Shown here: positions 34,407 through 42,107 of the stretch, piece by piece | Layout: the number at the start of each line of letters is the position of its first letter | Position numbering within the stretch: the first letter of the stretch is position 1 | Assembly: GCF_030913705.1 (NCBI RefSeq) | Contig: NZ_CP133190.1 | Coordinates: forward strand, 3,301,501 to 3,365,500 | Direction: 5' to 3' | DNA: 64,000 bases | Source: Anaerocolumna sp. MB42-C2 | GTDB taxonomy: Bacteria > Bacillota > Clostridia > Lachnospirales > Lachnospiraceae | The notes under the pieces: generated by a model | Told to the model about the DNA's origin: nothing | Databases searched by the model: none | Seen by the model: the letters and a program-made list of their open reading frames with translations, nothing else | Position numbers and translations under genes: made by a program

Positions 34407-35636
34407 TTAATATTTATTATAGTTAATATGCTTTGGAAGTCCCCCGATCATAATAGGGGTTAGCTCTTCCTGAATTAAAGGTTTTACATAATCCATAAAT
34501 TCTTCCGACATACCGGTATTGTCTTCCTTAATCCAGTTTAAGGGGACTTTTTTCTCCATATTGGCTATTTTATGAATATCATATGTACCGTTGGTACATT
34601 GATAAGGTTGATTGGATATACGGTTGATCACAATCATTTCTCCTGTTTTTCCGTCCAATGCAGCATTCACAGCTGCTGCTCCCACCTGATAAGCTTCTGT
34701 TATATCTATTAAGGATGCCATGTGGGAAGCACATCTTTGCAGTGTATTTAATTCAATACCCCGTGATTTACATCCCAATTCCGTGGATATTTTATTGGAT
34801 AAGTATTTACCGGAACCGCTTAATAAGGTATGTCCAAATTGATCCGTATATTTAACATCGCCAACCAGCTCACAGACATATTTTCCGTCTGACAGGCGAA
34901 TTCCCTCCGATACGGCTACTACCAAAGCTTTTTTAGTTTTTTGAAGTTCTTCCACCTTTTTGATAAATTCCTCTAAATTAAAATCCATTTCAGGAAGATA
35001 TACTAAATCCGGTCCATCACAATCCATACCGCCTGCCAAAGCAGCCGCACCCGTAAGCCATCCCACATTACGGCCCATGATTTCTATTATAGTCACATTT
35101 TTTTGGTCATATACCAAACTATCCCTGATAATTTCTTTGGTTGTAGCCGCTATAAACTTTGCAGCACTTCCATAACCCGGTGTATGATCGGTAATCTCCA
35201 AATCATTATCAATCGTTTTGGGCACACCTATAAATCGGATATTACTTTGAATAGTATATGCGTAATCAGATAATTTTTTGATGGTATCCATGGAATCATT
35301 TCCACCGATATAGAAAAAATATTGAATATCTAGTTTATAAAGTATATCAAATATTTTCTCATATGTTTCAGAGGCCTCTTTAAAATCAGGAAGTTTATAG
35401 CGGCAGGAGCCTAAATAGGACGAAGGTGTCCTTTTTAATAATTCTATCTCTAAATCACTATGAATATGTTCATCTAAATCCAAATATTTTTCTTCTAATA
35501 GTCCCTGTATCCCATAGAGCATCCCATAAACTTTTTTGGCTCCTTGGTCTTTCGCTGTTTTATACACTCCAGCCAGGCTGGAATTTATTACTGCCGTAGG
35601 TCCTCCAGATTGACCAACCAGGACATTACCTATCAT
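34407..35636 (-). CDS. pfp: 6-phosphofructokinase, PPi-type signature
   Basis: A 409-residue phosphofructokinase that phosphorylates fructose 6-phosphate at C1. The nucleotide/PPi loop reads IGGNDSMDT, with Asp where ATP enzymes have Gly, and the next motif is PKTIDND with Lys; both features mark PPi-dependent enzymes. LVGQSGGPTAVINSS at the N-terminus and MGRNVGW near residue 190 are conserved. The Asn in GGND replaces the more common Asp. A PPi donor would save ATP in glycolysis. The gene is monocistronic with its own terminator. Confidence 0.88.
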   Translation of the reverse strand: MIGNVLVGQSGGPTAVINSSLAGVYKTAKDQGAKKVYGMLYGIQGLLEEKYLDLDEHIHSDLEIELLKRTPSSYLGSCRYKLPDFKEASETYEKIFDILYKLDIQYFFYIGGNDSMDTIKKLSDYAYTIQSNIRFIGVPKTIDNDLEITDHTPGYGSAAKFIAATTKEIIRDSLVYDQKNVTIIEIMGRNVGWLTGAAALAGGMDCDGPDLVYLPEMDFNLEEFIKKVEELQKTKKALVVAVSEGIRLSDGKYVCELVGDVKYTDQFGHTLLSGSGKYLSNKISTELGCKSRGIELNTLQRCASHMASLIDITEAYQVGAAAVNAALDGKTGEMIVINRISNQPYQCTNGTYDIHKIANMEKKVPLNWIKEDNTGMSEEFMDYVKPLIQEELTPIMIGGLPKHINYNKY

Positions 35637-35814
35637 TTTTTACCCTCCGTACAATTCTGACATTCCAGGAATGTAATTATAAGTCTCTTTATTATTTTAG
35701 ATTAATCTAAAGTAACTTTTTTCTGCGCTAGTACACAATATCATTACAATTATCTTATGTCAATACGTTAGGCGCCACTTGAAATTATTCTAGTTACTAA
35801 ACTAATCTTAATAA

Positions 35815-35990
35815 GAAAGAGTCTGGTTTACCAGACTCTAGCGCTGACGCGCTGTCACGACAGTGACATCTTCCCTAAAGGATATTATCCTTTTGCGTGT
35901 TCATGTGCATCCTGCCGGTCGGGCTTTTTATTACATAGGGAAGTTCGGAGAACTTTCCTATGTAATAAGAAAGAGTCTGTCCTCTGTCAC
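35815..35990. repeat. Composite intergenic element, copy 4: perfect hairpins plus GCATCCTGCC core and GGAAGTTC hairpin
   Basis: In order: AGAGTCTGG TTTA CCAGACTCT, AGCGC TGAC GCGCT, GTCAC GACA GTGAC and AGGATA/TATCCT, all near perfect with loops of about four bases; then the core ATGTGCATCCTGCCGGTCGG plus GCTTTTT (35903-35929) and a hairpin ATTACATAGG...CCTATGTAAT around GGAAGTTC/GAACTTTCC (35930-35966). This last hairpin matches 17461-17497 at its apex, but its lower stem differs in sequence while still pairing. Confidence 0.7.
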
Positions 35991-36039
35991 TTATTATTTT
36001 ATAGGAGGTCCGTAGAATTTTTCTCATGTGAAATAAAAT

Positions 36040-36106
36040 AAGCTGCTGCAACTTTTAGTGTTTGCATCTGATACTGCAATTTTTCACAAAAATTATGCAA
36101 CAGCTT
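36040..36106 (-). terminator. Terminator of rsmA
   Basis: On the minus strand AAGCTGTTGCA pairs with TGCAGCAGCTT, followed by ATTTTATTTC. Loop about 45 bases. Confidence 0.6.
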
Positions 36107-36116
36107 TATTACTGTT

Positions 36117-36989
36117 TTAAGAATGAATTTTATCGTAAATAATATCACTGAGTCTTGCAAACTGATCCAAAGTTAATGCTTCACCCCGGATAGTCGGAGA
36201 TACTTTCAGTTCACCGATAGCCTCCGCGATTGTTTCTTTTGGCAAATTGATCTCTGTTCCATTATTTAATCCATTAACCAGAGTTTTTCTTCTCTGATTA
36301 AAAGAAGCGCGGATAATCTTAAACATTAACTTTTCATCCTTTACTTTTACAGGTTTGTCACCATGTAAGGTCAGACAGATTACGGCAGATCCTACATTAG
36401 GCCTTGGCATAAAACAATTAGGCGGTACATTGGCAGCAATATAAGGATCTGCATAATATTGTACTGCCAGTGACAGCGCTCCGTAATCCTTGCTCCCCGG
36501 GCCCGACTGCATACGATCTGCCACTTCTTTTTGAACCATGACAGTTATATTGTCCACCGGTACATGTGCTTCAAACAATCCCATAATTATGGGAGTTGTA
36601 ATGTAATAAGGAAGATTTGCAACAATTTTAACCGGTTTACCGTTGTTTTTCTCTTGCACCAGCCTGTTTATATCTAATTTTAGTATATCCTCGTTAATTA
36701 CAGTTATATTATTATAAGCGGATAATGTATCTTCCAGTATAGGAATTAAGGTTTTATCAATCTCTACAGCAATAACTTCTCTTGCTGTTTCACATAAATA
36801 TTGTGTTAAAGTCCCGATACCGGGACCTATTTCCAAAACCATATCATCCTTTGTTACACCGGCTGCCTTAATAATTTTAGCTAAAACATGGGTATCAATT
36901 AAAAAGTTCTGTCCAAACTTTTTCTGGAAAATAAAATGATATTTATTTAATATTTCTATCGTTTCTTTCGGATTACCTAGGTTGGCCAT
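36117..36989 (-). CDS. rsmA: RsmA/KsgA, 16S rRNA adenine dimethyltransferase
   Basis: A 290-residue SAM methyltransferase that dimethylates two adjacent adenines (A1518 and A1519) in the 3' end of 16S rRNA during small subunit assembly. Motifs: GQNFLID near residue 22, SAM loop EIGPGIGTLT near 54, catalytic NLPYYI near 126, and the C-terminal helical domain with FNQRRKTL. It lies 42 bases downstream of tatD, the common tatD-rsmA pairing in Firmicutes. Confidence 0.95.
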   Translation of the reverse strand: MANLGNPKETIEILNKYHFIFQKKFGQNFLIDTHVLAKIIKAAGVTKDDMVLEIGPGIGTLTQYLCETAREVIAVEIDKTLIPILEDTLSAYNNITVINEDILKLDINRLVQEKNNGKPVKIVANLPYYITTPIIMGLFEAHVPVDNITVMVQKEVADRMQSGPGSKDYGALSLAVQYYADPYIAANVPPNCFMPRPNVGSAVICLTLHGDKPVKVKDEKLMFKIIRASFNQRRKTLVNGLNNGTEINLPKETIAEAIGELKVSPTIRGEALTLDQFARLSDIIYDKIHS

Positions 36990-37031
36990 GAATAACCTCT
37001 TTTCTTCTATTTTTCACTTCCGGTTTTGACA

Positions 37032-37802
37032 CTAACGGGATAAACCATACATCTTTTTTGCATTCATTTCTGTAATTGCTATAACTTCTTCATGGGATAT
37101 TCCCTTTAATTTTGCTATTTCTTTTGCGACGTAAATTAAGTTCAGGGAAGAGTTCCTTTTACCTCTGTTCGGCTCCGGTGCAAGATAAGGACAGTCAGTT
37201 TCTAAGACTAACTGTTCCATTGGTGCATACTCCACTACTTCTTTTAGTTTTTTGGCATTTTTAAATGTTACTACTCCGCCGATTCCTAAATAAAAGCCCA
37301 TATCCAGATAACTTTTCGCCATCTCTTTTCCGTAGGAAAAACAGTGTATTACTCCACCGGTTTGTTTTAAGTCAGTACTTTGTATCATAGTAAGGGTATC
37401 CGCTGCCGCATCTCTGCTGTGTATGATTGCCGGAAGTTTTAATTCCTTGGCTAATTCCATCTGACGGTAAAACCATTCTTTCTGGATGGTCCGCTCTGGA
37501 GTATCCCAGTAATAATCCAGACCAATCTCACCGATTGCAACCACTTTAGGCAGTAAGGCAGACTCACTTAACCACTTAAAGTTTTCTTCATTTAATTCAG
37601 CTGTTTCACTTGGGTGAACACCCACCGCACCATATACAAAAGGGTATTGTTTCATTAATTCCAGGGTTTTTACCGTAGTTGTGATACTTGCTCCTACATT
37701 AACCACATATTCGATTCCTTCTGAATACAGGCTTTTTAATAAACTGTCTCTATCATCATCAAAAGCTTCATCATCATAATGAGCATGTGTTTCAAAAATC
37801 AT
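37032..37802 (-). CDS. tatD: TatD family metal-dependent hydrolase
   Basis: A 256-residue TIM-barrel hydrolase of the TatD family, which acts as a 3'-5' DNase and in RNA or DNA quality control. Metal ligands appear in THAHYDDEAF, GEIGLDYY, IIHSRDA and ETDCPYLAPEP. The start MIFETHAH follows AGGTG by six bases; a reading from 37826 adds MCYTIGVK, which I take to be part of a repeated leader element rather than protein, since the same sequence occurs before an unrelated gene at the right edge. Likely co-transcribed with rsmA. Confidence 0.94.
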   Translation of the reverse strand: MIFETHAHYDDEAFDDDRDSLLKSLYSEGIEYVVNVGASITTTVKTLELMKQYPFVYGAVGVHPSETAELNEENFKWLSESALLPKVVAIGEIGLDYYWDTPERTIQKEWFYRQMELAKELKLPAIIHSRDAAADTLTMIQSTDLKQTGGVIHCFSYGKEMAKSYLDMGFYLGIGGVVTFKNAKKLKEVVEYAPMEQLVLETDCPYLAPEPNRGKRNSSLNLIYVAKEIAKLKGISHEEVIAITEMNAKKMYGLSR

Positions 37803-37840
37803 TTTAACACCTATTGTATAACACATCTGCTGCAGACGTA
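37803..37840 (-). promoter_or_regulatory. Repeated hairpin leader before tatD
   Basis: On the minus strand ACGTCTG CAG CAGATGT (37839-37823), then TTATACAATAGGTGTTAAA and the ATG. The same arrangement precedes the ThuA-like gene at 63959-63997, with CACATCTG TAAA CAGATGTG and near-identical downstream sequence. The hairpin ends about 20 bases before the start codon and just before the ribosome site. Confidence 0.6.
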
Positions 37841-38306
37841 TTACAGTAAGACCTTTCTTATTTCATTTTCTTTATACCAGGTACTTATTGTATTATAGTG
37901 ATTTTCTTATATTTTGTCTACGATTTCTTCTTTTATGACTATAATACGCTTGTATGTGTTGAAATTTTAACCCTACTAATCCCCATCATCAATTTGCTCA
38001 ATTTATAACTCTCCCTTAGCGTGATGATTAGTATGGTCCCAAAAGTAACTGTATGGAGTTATCAGTACTAAGGCACTGTACTAACATTTGCTTTGATAGT
38101 CGAAAATATTGATAAAAATGAAAAATTTATATTTTTATTATTACAATTCATTTTTCATTCAAAAAAATCTCATTTTTATTATAATTTATGGATTTCATAC
38201 TTATAATTCCTAGTATTTTCTCATTCGTTTAAAGCCAAACTAAATTTTGAGAAGTTATATAATTTTATTAATTTCTTTAGTTATAAAACGGAAAGGAGTT
38301 TTAAGT

Positions 38307-38552
38307 ATGAATATGGATTTAAAACAGACTGATCTTAAAATAGCTCCAAAAGATTGTTCCATCTCAGGTATTCCAAAGCTTCCTTGTGACAGCGATGACA
38401 ACCTTTCTCCTGCCTCACCGTCTTTGGCAATGGCGTATGTTCCGATTCAGAAATTTCGTGACTTATATGACATTAATTATGCCTTACAGGTTGGTACCCT
38501 GTTTAAAGAACTGGATTTACCATTCTACGGAATAGGAGGAACACTTCTATGA
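38307..38552 (+). CDS. cotJA: CotJA spore coat protein
   Basis: An 81-residue protein with the CotJA-type proline-rich segment and SLAMAYVPIQKFRDLYD. In Bacillus, CotJA, CotJB and CotJC form one operon made in the mother cell under sigma-E and build part of the inner coat. The start MNMDLK has AAAGGAG eight bases upstream; a longer frame to 38247 lacks one. It overlaps cotJB by four bases. A weak CATACTTA about 100 bases upstream could be a sigma-E -10, but its -35 is poor. Confidence 0.88.
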   Translation: MNMDLKQTDLKIAPKDCSISGIPKLPCDSDDNLSPASPSLAMAYVPIQKFRDLYDINYALQVGTLFKELDLPFYGIGGTLL

Positions 38553-38803
38553 ATCAAGATAAATGTGATGCTATGAAAAATGTCCAGGCCGTCTGCTTTG
38601 CATTAGACGACCTTAGATTATTTTTAGATACCCATCCTTATGAAAAAGAAGCAATGTCAAATTATGATCAATATAAAAATCAACGTAAGCAGATATTACA
38701 GGAATATGAACAGAACTTCGGTCCCATCCTTGCATATAACGTAAATCAAGATAATCAATGGACTTGGGTGGAAAGCCCCTGGCCTTGGGAAGGAGAGGTG
38801 TAA
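38549..38803 (+). CDS. cotJB: CotJB spore coat protein
   Basis: An 84-residue CotJB protein. It has VQAVCFALDDLRLFLDTHP and ends WTWVESPWPWEGE, the usual tryptophan-rich tail. Cytoplasmic in the mother cell, it joins the coat with CotJC. It overlaps cotJA (ATGA-type overlap) and is three bases from cotJC. Confidence 0.92.
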   Translation: MNQDKCDAMKNVQAVCFALDDLRLFLDTHPYEKEAMSNYDQYKNQRKQILQEYEQNFGPILAYNVNQDNQWTWVESPWPWEGEV

Positions 38804-38806
38804 AAT

Positions 38807-39415
38807 ATGTGGACCTATGAAAGAAGACTGCAATTTCCGGTCAAAATTACCAATCCTAATCCTAAGATGGCACAACTGATAATCAGTCAGTTCGGCGGAC
38901 CGGATGGAGAATTGGCTGCATCCATGAGGTATCTCTCCCAGCGATATTCCATGCCTTATAAAGAGGTCGCAGGGTTATTAACAGATATCGGTACAGAAGA
39001 ATTGGCTCATATGGAAATTATCAGTGCAATTATATTTCAATTAACTAAAAATCTAAGTCTGGAAGAAATCAAAACCGGCGGGTTTGATGCCTATTATATT
39101 GATCACACCACCGCTCTTTGGCCCCAGGCAGCGGGCGGTATCCCTTTTAACTCCTGCTTTTTCCAGTCAAAAGGAGATGCATTAACAGATTTGCATGAAG
39201 ATCTGGCTGCGGAACAGAAAGCTCGTACCACTTATGATAATATTCTCCGTTTAGTGACTGACCCGGAGATTGTTGATCCCATCCGTTTTTTACGAGAACG
39301 CGAAGTAGTTCATTATCAACGTTTCGGCGAAGCTTTAATAAGAGTACAGGAACGATTAGATTCCAAGAACTTTTATGCGGTTAATACCGAACTGGATAAA
39401 CCTCTTTTGAAATAA
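38807..39415 (+). CDS. cotJC: CotJC, manganese catalase-like spore coat protein
   Basis: A 202-residue ferritin-like four-helix protein of the Mn-catalase family. Metal ligands include E and H in GTEELAHMEIISAI (about 65-78), the second helix pair with DLHEDLAAEQKARTTYDNI (about 128-147), and REREVVHYQRFGEAL (about 165-180). It may protect spores from peroxide or serve structurally. GGAGAGG lies seven bases before ATG. Confidence 0.94.
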   Translation: MWTYERRLQFPVKITNPNPKMAQLIISQFGGPDGELAASMRYLSQRYSMPYKEVAGLLTDIGTEELAHMEIISAIIFQLTKNLSLEEIKTGGFDAYYIDHTTALWPQAAGGIPFNSCFFQSKGDALTDLHEDLAAEQKARTTYDNILRLVTDPEIVDPIRFLREREVVHYQRFGEALIRVQERLDSKNFYAVNTELDKPLLK

Positions 39416-39417
39416 TC

Positions 39418-39479
39418 ATAAAACCTGTCATAATAATTTAACCCTCTTAGAAAAAGGAAAATTGTATGGCAGGTTTTAT
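39418..39479 (+). terminator. Hairpin downstream of cotJC with the shared ACCTGYCATA arm
   Basis: ATAAAACCTGTCATA (39418-39432) pairs with TATGGCAGGTTTTAT (39465-39479), one G-T. The right arm runs into TTTTATTAT, so it may terminate the cotJ operon. Its arms resemble those at 7266-7299 and 41933-42002. Confidence 0.55.
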
Positions 39480-39490
39480 TATGCATAAAA

Positions 39491-39515
39491 AACCCTCCAC
39501 TATATCACCAGACTT
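39491..39515. promoter_or_regulatory. Putative MerR-type operator, copy 1
   Basis: AACCCTCCACTATATCACCA plus GACTT lies about 40 bases before the double-MerR gene. CCCTCCACT is typical of a MerR-family half operator. An almost identical copy (23 of 25 bases) is at 40301-40325, before the ABC exporter genes. Confidence 0.5.
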
Positions 39516-39553
39516 AAAACATATGGTAAAATAGTAATATTGGAGGTGATACC

Positions 39554-40315
39554 ATGTATACTTATAAGACATCCGAAATTGCCCGGATTATTGGAATACA
39601 TCCGAATACGGTAAGGCTCTATGAAGAACTTAAGCTTATACCCAAGCCTGAACGGCAGCGGAATGGTTACCGGGTATTTACCAGTTTTCATATAGAACAG
39701 TTTAAGCTTGCAAGAATTGCTTTACAAGTAGAAGTTCTGCAAAACGGCTTACGAAAAAAAGCAATTGAAATAATTAAACTATCTGCTGCAGGAGATTTTG
39801 ACAAAGCCATAACCCTTACCGATAATTATCTGGAACAAATCCGGACTGAGCAACAAAATGCCGAAGAAGCCATTGGAATTGTCAATGAGCTTTTACTAAG
39901 TCGTAATAATAAGGCAGATGAAATATTAATGTCCCGAAAAGAAACTGCTGATTACCTGCATATCTCAATGGATACGCTTAGGAATTGGGAAATGAACGGT
40001 TTAGTGACAATTAAACGCAAACAAAACGGGTATCGGGTATATTCTGAAGATGAAATTAATCAATTGAAAATTATCCGTTCTCTCCGCTGTGCAAATTATT
40101 CGCTTGCAGCAATATTACGTCTTCTGAATAACCTGTCCGATAATCCCAACGCCGATATAAGAGCAATCATTGATACCCCACCAGATAATGAAGATATTAT
40201 ATCCGTTTGTGATAAGCTGCTTACATCACTAGCAAAAGCACAGTCTAATGCATCGGCTATGAGGGAACAACTGGTGTATATGAAAAAATCCATAAAGATT
40301 AACCCTCCACTTTAA
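39554..40315 (+). CDS. Transcription regulator with two MerR-type DNA-binding domains
   Basis: A 253-residue protein with MerR winged-helix domains in tandem. The first is residues 1-70 (YKTSEIARIIGIHPNTVRLYEE), the second about 126-195 (MSRKETADYLHISMDTLRNWE then GYRVYSEDEINQLKII). Each has the MerR RNGYRVF/QNGYRVY wing. A standard MerR protein has one such domain and a dimerisation helix; here the middle helix links two. It likely controls itself and the ABC exporter just downstream, given the matching sites at 39491 and 40301. No effector domain is visible. AGGTG is six bases before ATG. Confidence 0.85.
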   Translation: MYTYKTSEIARIIGIHPNTVRLYEELKLIPKPERQRNGYRVFTSFHIEQFKLARIALQVEVLQNGLRKKAIEIIKLSAAGDFDKAITLTDNYLEQIRTEQQNAEEAIGIVNELLLSRNNKADEILMSRKETADYLHISMDTLRNWEMNGLVTIKRKQNGYRVYSEDEINQLKIIRSLRCANYSLAAILRLLNNLSDNPNADIRAIIDTPPDNEDIISVCDKLLTSLAKAQSNASAMREQLVYMKKSIKINPPL

Positions 40316-40325
40316 CACCAGACTT
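40301..40325. promoter_or_regulatory. Putative MerR-type operator, copy 2, overlapping the regulator's 3' end
   Basis: AACCCTCCACTTTAACACCA plus GACTT covers the last codons and stop of the regulator, upstream of the ABC genes. It overlaps a hairpin AACACCAGA/TCTGGTGTT (40314-40337) followed by ATTCTTTTT, a likely terminator, so binding and termination may compete. Confidence 0.45.
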
Positions 40326-40345
40326 TTTTCTGGTGTTATTCTTTT
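40314..40345 (+). terminator. Terminator of the double-MerR gene
   Basis: AACACCAGA (40314-40322) pairs with TCTGGTGTT (40329-40337) with a 6-base T loop, then ATTCTTTTT. It includes the stop codon region of the regulator gene. Confidence 0.65.
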
Positions 40346-40438
40346 TATGTAAAATCCGGATGGTCTTCTAACTTGGTCAGACAAACAGTGTGCGGATTTG
40401 TACAAAAAAATCTACCAGAAACAGGAGGAAAAGTAACT

Positions 40439-41173
40439 TTGGAACCAATAATTAAAGTAGAAAAATTATGTAAATCCTACGCAGGTATCCCGGCTATCGA
40501 CAATCTGGAATTTAAAGTCGAAAAGGGTGAAGTATTCGGTCTGCTTGGTGCAAACGGAGCGGGTAAAAGTACTACGATAGAATGCATACTAGGTACGAAA
40601 AAACCGGACAGCGGAATCGTATCCATTTTAAATCTCGACCCTCAAACGGACCGAAAAAAATTGTTCGAAAAGGCAGGGGTTCAATTTCAGGAAGCAAATT
40701 ACCAGGATAAAATAACAGTGAAAGAATTATGCAATGTTACCCAATCGTTATACAAAAATCCCGCTGACTACAACAAATTATTAAGCCAATATGGTCTGTT
40801 GGAGAAATTAAAAAGTCCCATTAGTGAGCTCTCCGGAGGACAAAAGCAGCGGCTTTTCATTATACTTGCATTAATTCCGGATCCCGACGTTGTATTTTTA
40901 GACGAATTAACTACCGGGCTTGATGTAAAAGCAAGAAAAACTGTCTGGAGAGGGCTTTCCGGTCTGAAAGAGAATGGATTGACAATTCTTTTAACTTCTC
41001 ATTTTATGGACGAAGTAGAAGTTTTATGTGATAAGATCTGTATTCTAAAAAAAGGTAAGATGATTTTTAGCGGAACCGTTAAGGAGGCAATTGAAGCCAG
41101 TCCATATAAAAAGTTCGAGGATGCCTATCTTTGGTACACCGATGAGGAGGAAGATAAAAATGAAACGATTTAA
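40439..41173 (+). CDS. ABC-2 exporter ATPase subunit
   Basis: A 244-residue DrrA/BcrA-like ATPase. Walker A GANGAGKST near residue 39, signature LSGGQKQR near 135, Walker B VVFLDELTTGLD (Glu-Leu instead of Glu-Pro) and switch TSHFMDEV. It powers the permease that follows, for drug or peptide export or resistance. The start is TTG with AGGAGG ten bases upstream; a longer frame to 40373 runs through the promoter region. Its end overlaps the permease start by 14 bases. Likely controlled by the adjacent double-MerR protein. Confidence 0.88.
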   Translation: MEPIIKVEKLCKSYAGIPAIDNLEFKVEKGEVFGLLGANGAGKSTTIECILGTKKPDSGIVSILNLDPQTDRKKLFEKAGVQFQEANYQDKITVKELCNVTQSLYKNPADYNKLLSQYGLLEKLKSPISELSGGQKQRLFIILALIPDPDVVFLDELTTGLDVKARKTVWRGLSGLKENGLTILLTSHFMDEVEVLCDKICILKKGKMIFSGTVKEAIEASPYKKFEDAYLWYTDEEEDKNETI

Positions 41174-41903
41174 TACAATGTTTAAAACAGAATTAAAACT
41201 ATCCCTTAGAGGTTTGGATATGGTGATATTTGCACTTATCATGCCCCTTGTTATAACCATTATACTTGGAATCCTATTTGGAAATCAACCTGCTTTCGAG
41301 GGTGCGAATTACACCTTTATGGAACAATCCTTTGGTGCGGTGTCATCGATTGCAATATGTGCCGCAGGTATTATGGGACTTCCATTGGTCGTTTCCGACT
41401 ATAGGGATAAAAAGATTCTAAAAAGATTTAAAGTAACGCCAATAAACCCTTCCTTAATTTTATTGGTACAAGTTGCAGTAAATATGTTCTATGCAATATT
41501 ATCTTTACTGCTTGTTTATTCGGCTGCCGCTATCTTTTTTGGGTATCGGATGAGGGGCTCCTGGCTTCATTTTATCGGAGCATATTTTTTAGTTATATTG
41601 TCTATGTACAGCCTTGGTATGATGGTGGGCGGTATTGCACCTAATATAAAAACCGTTAATCTGGTATGCAGTATGCTTTATTTCCCTATGCTTATATTCT
41701 CAGGAACTACCCTGCCCTATGAGATTATGCCGAAAGCTCTGCAAAAAGCATCCGATATGTTACCTCTGACTCAAGGGATAAAGTTATTAAAAGCAGCTTC
41801 CCTGGGATTACCGGTAAACAGTATTGTGATTCCAATTATTATCATGATTGCAATTGCCGCAATTTGTATAAGCATCTCCATTCGTTTTTTCCGTTGGGAA
41901 TAA
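41160..41903 (+). CDS. ABC-2 exporter permease subunit
   Basis: A 247-residue membrane protein with six predicted segments (for example LDMVIFALIMPLVITIILGI and AAGIMGLPLVVSDY). PMLIFSGTTLPYEIMP near 175-190 is the ABC-2 signature loop. It forms an exporter with the ATPase it overlaps. GAGGAGG lies nine bases before ATG, inside the upstream gene. Confidence 0.88.
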   Translation: MKRFNTMFKTELKLSLRGLDMVIFALIMPLVITIILGILFGNQPAFEGANYTFMEQSFGAVSSIAICAAGIMGLPLVVSDYRDKKILKRFKVTPINPSLILLVQVAVNMFYAILSLLLVYSAAAIFFGYRMRGSWLHFIGAYFLVILSMYSLGMMVGGIAPNIKTVNLVCSMLYFPMLIFSGTTLPYEIMPKALQKASDMLPLTQGIKLLKAASLGLPVNSIVIPIIIMIAIAAICISISIRFFRWE

Positions 41904-41926
41904 AACAAATCGTTATATAAACATAT

Positions 41927-42006
41927 AATTAAACCTGCCATACTGATTAATATTTTTCTTCTTGATTAAAACCTAAGAAAAAGATATTAATTTATGGCAG
42001 GTCAAT
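41927..42006. terminator. Long hairpin between convergent genes with ACCTGCCATA arms
   Basis: ACCTGCCATA (41933-41942) pairs with TATGGCAGGT (41993-42002); inside, ATTAATAT pairs with ATATTAAT and TTTTTCTT with AAGAAAAA, so nearly the whole 75 bases fold back. It lies between the exporter permease and metG, which converge. Neither side has a strong T run. Confidence 0.5.
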
Positions 42007-42107
42007 TATAGTTACCTCAAATACTTTTTAGTTTGATTAAATAATTATAAATTATAGTTTAATTTTATAATAACAATATATTGTTTTAACTATTGTTGGT
42101 TGATAAA

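Noticed and set aside
35815..35966. Hairpin array considered as a CRISPR array
   Set aside because: The palindromes differ in sequence from each other and lack regular repeat-spacer spacing. No cas gene is near.
37803..37826. TatD starting eight residues earlier (MCYTIGVK)
   Set aside because: The same residues appear before the ThuA-like protein, which is unrelated, so the sequence is a shared leader. AGGTG fits the inner ATG.
37841..38306. Gap before cotJA searched for a sigma-E promoter
   Set aside because: CATACTTA near 38195 is a passable -10, but no good -35 lies 13-15 bases before it. Not listed as a separate feature.
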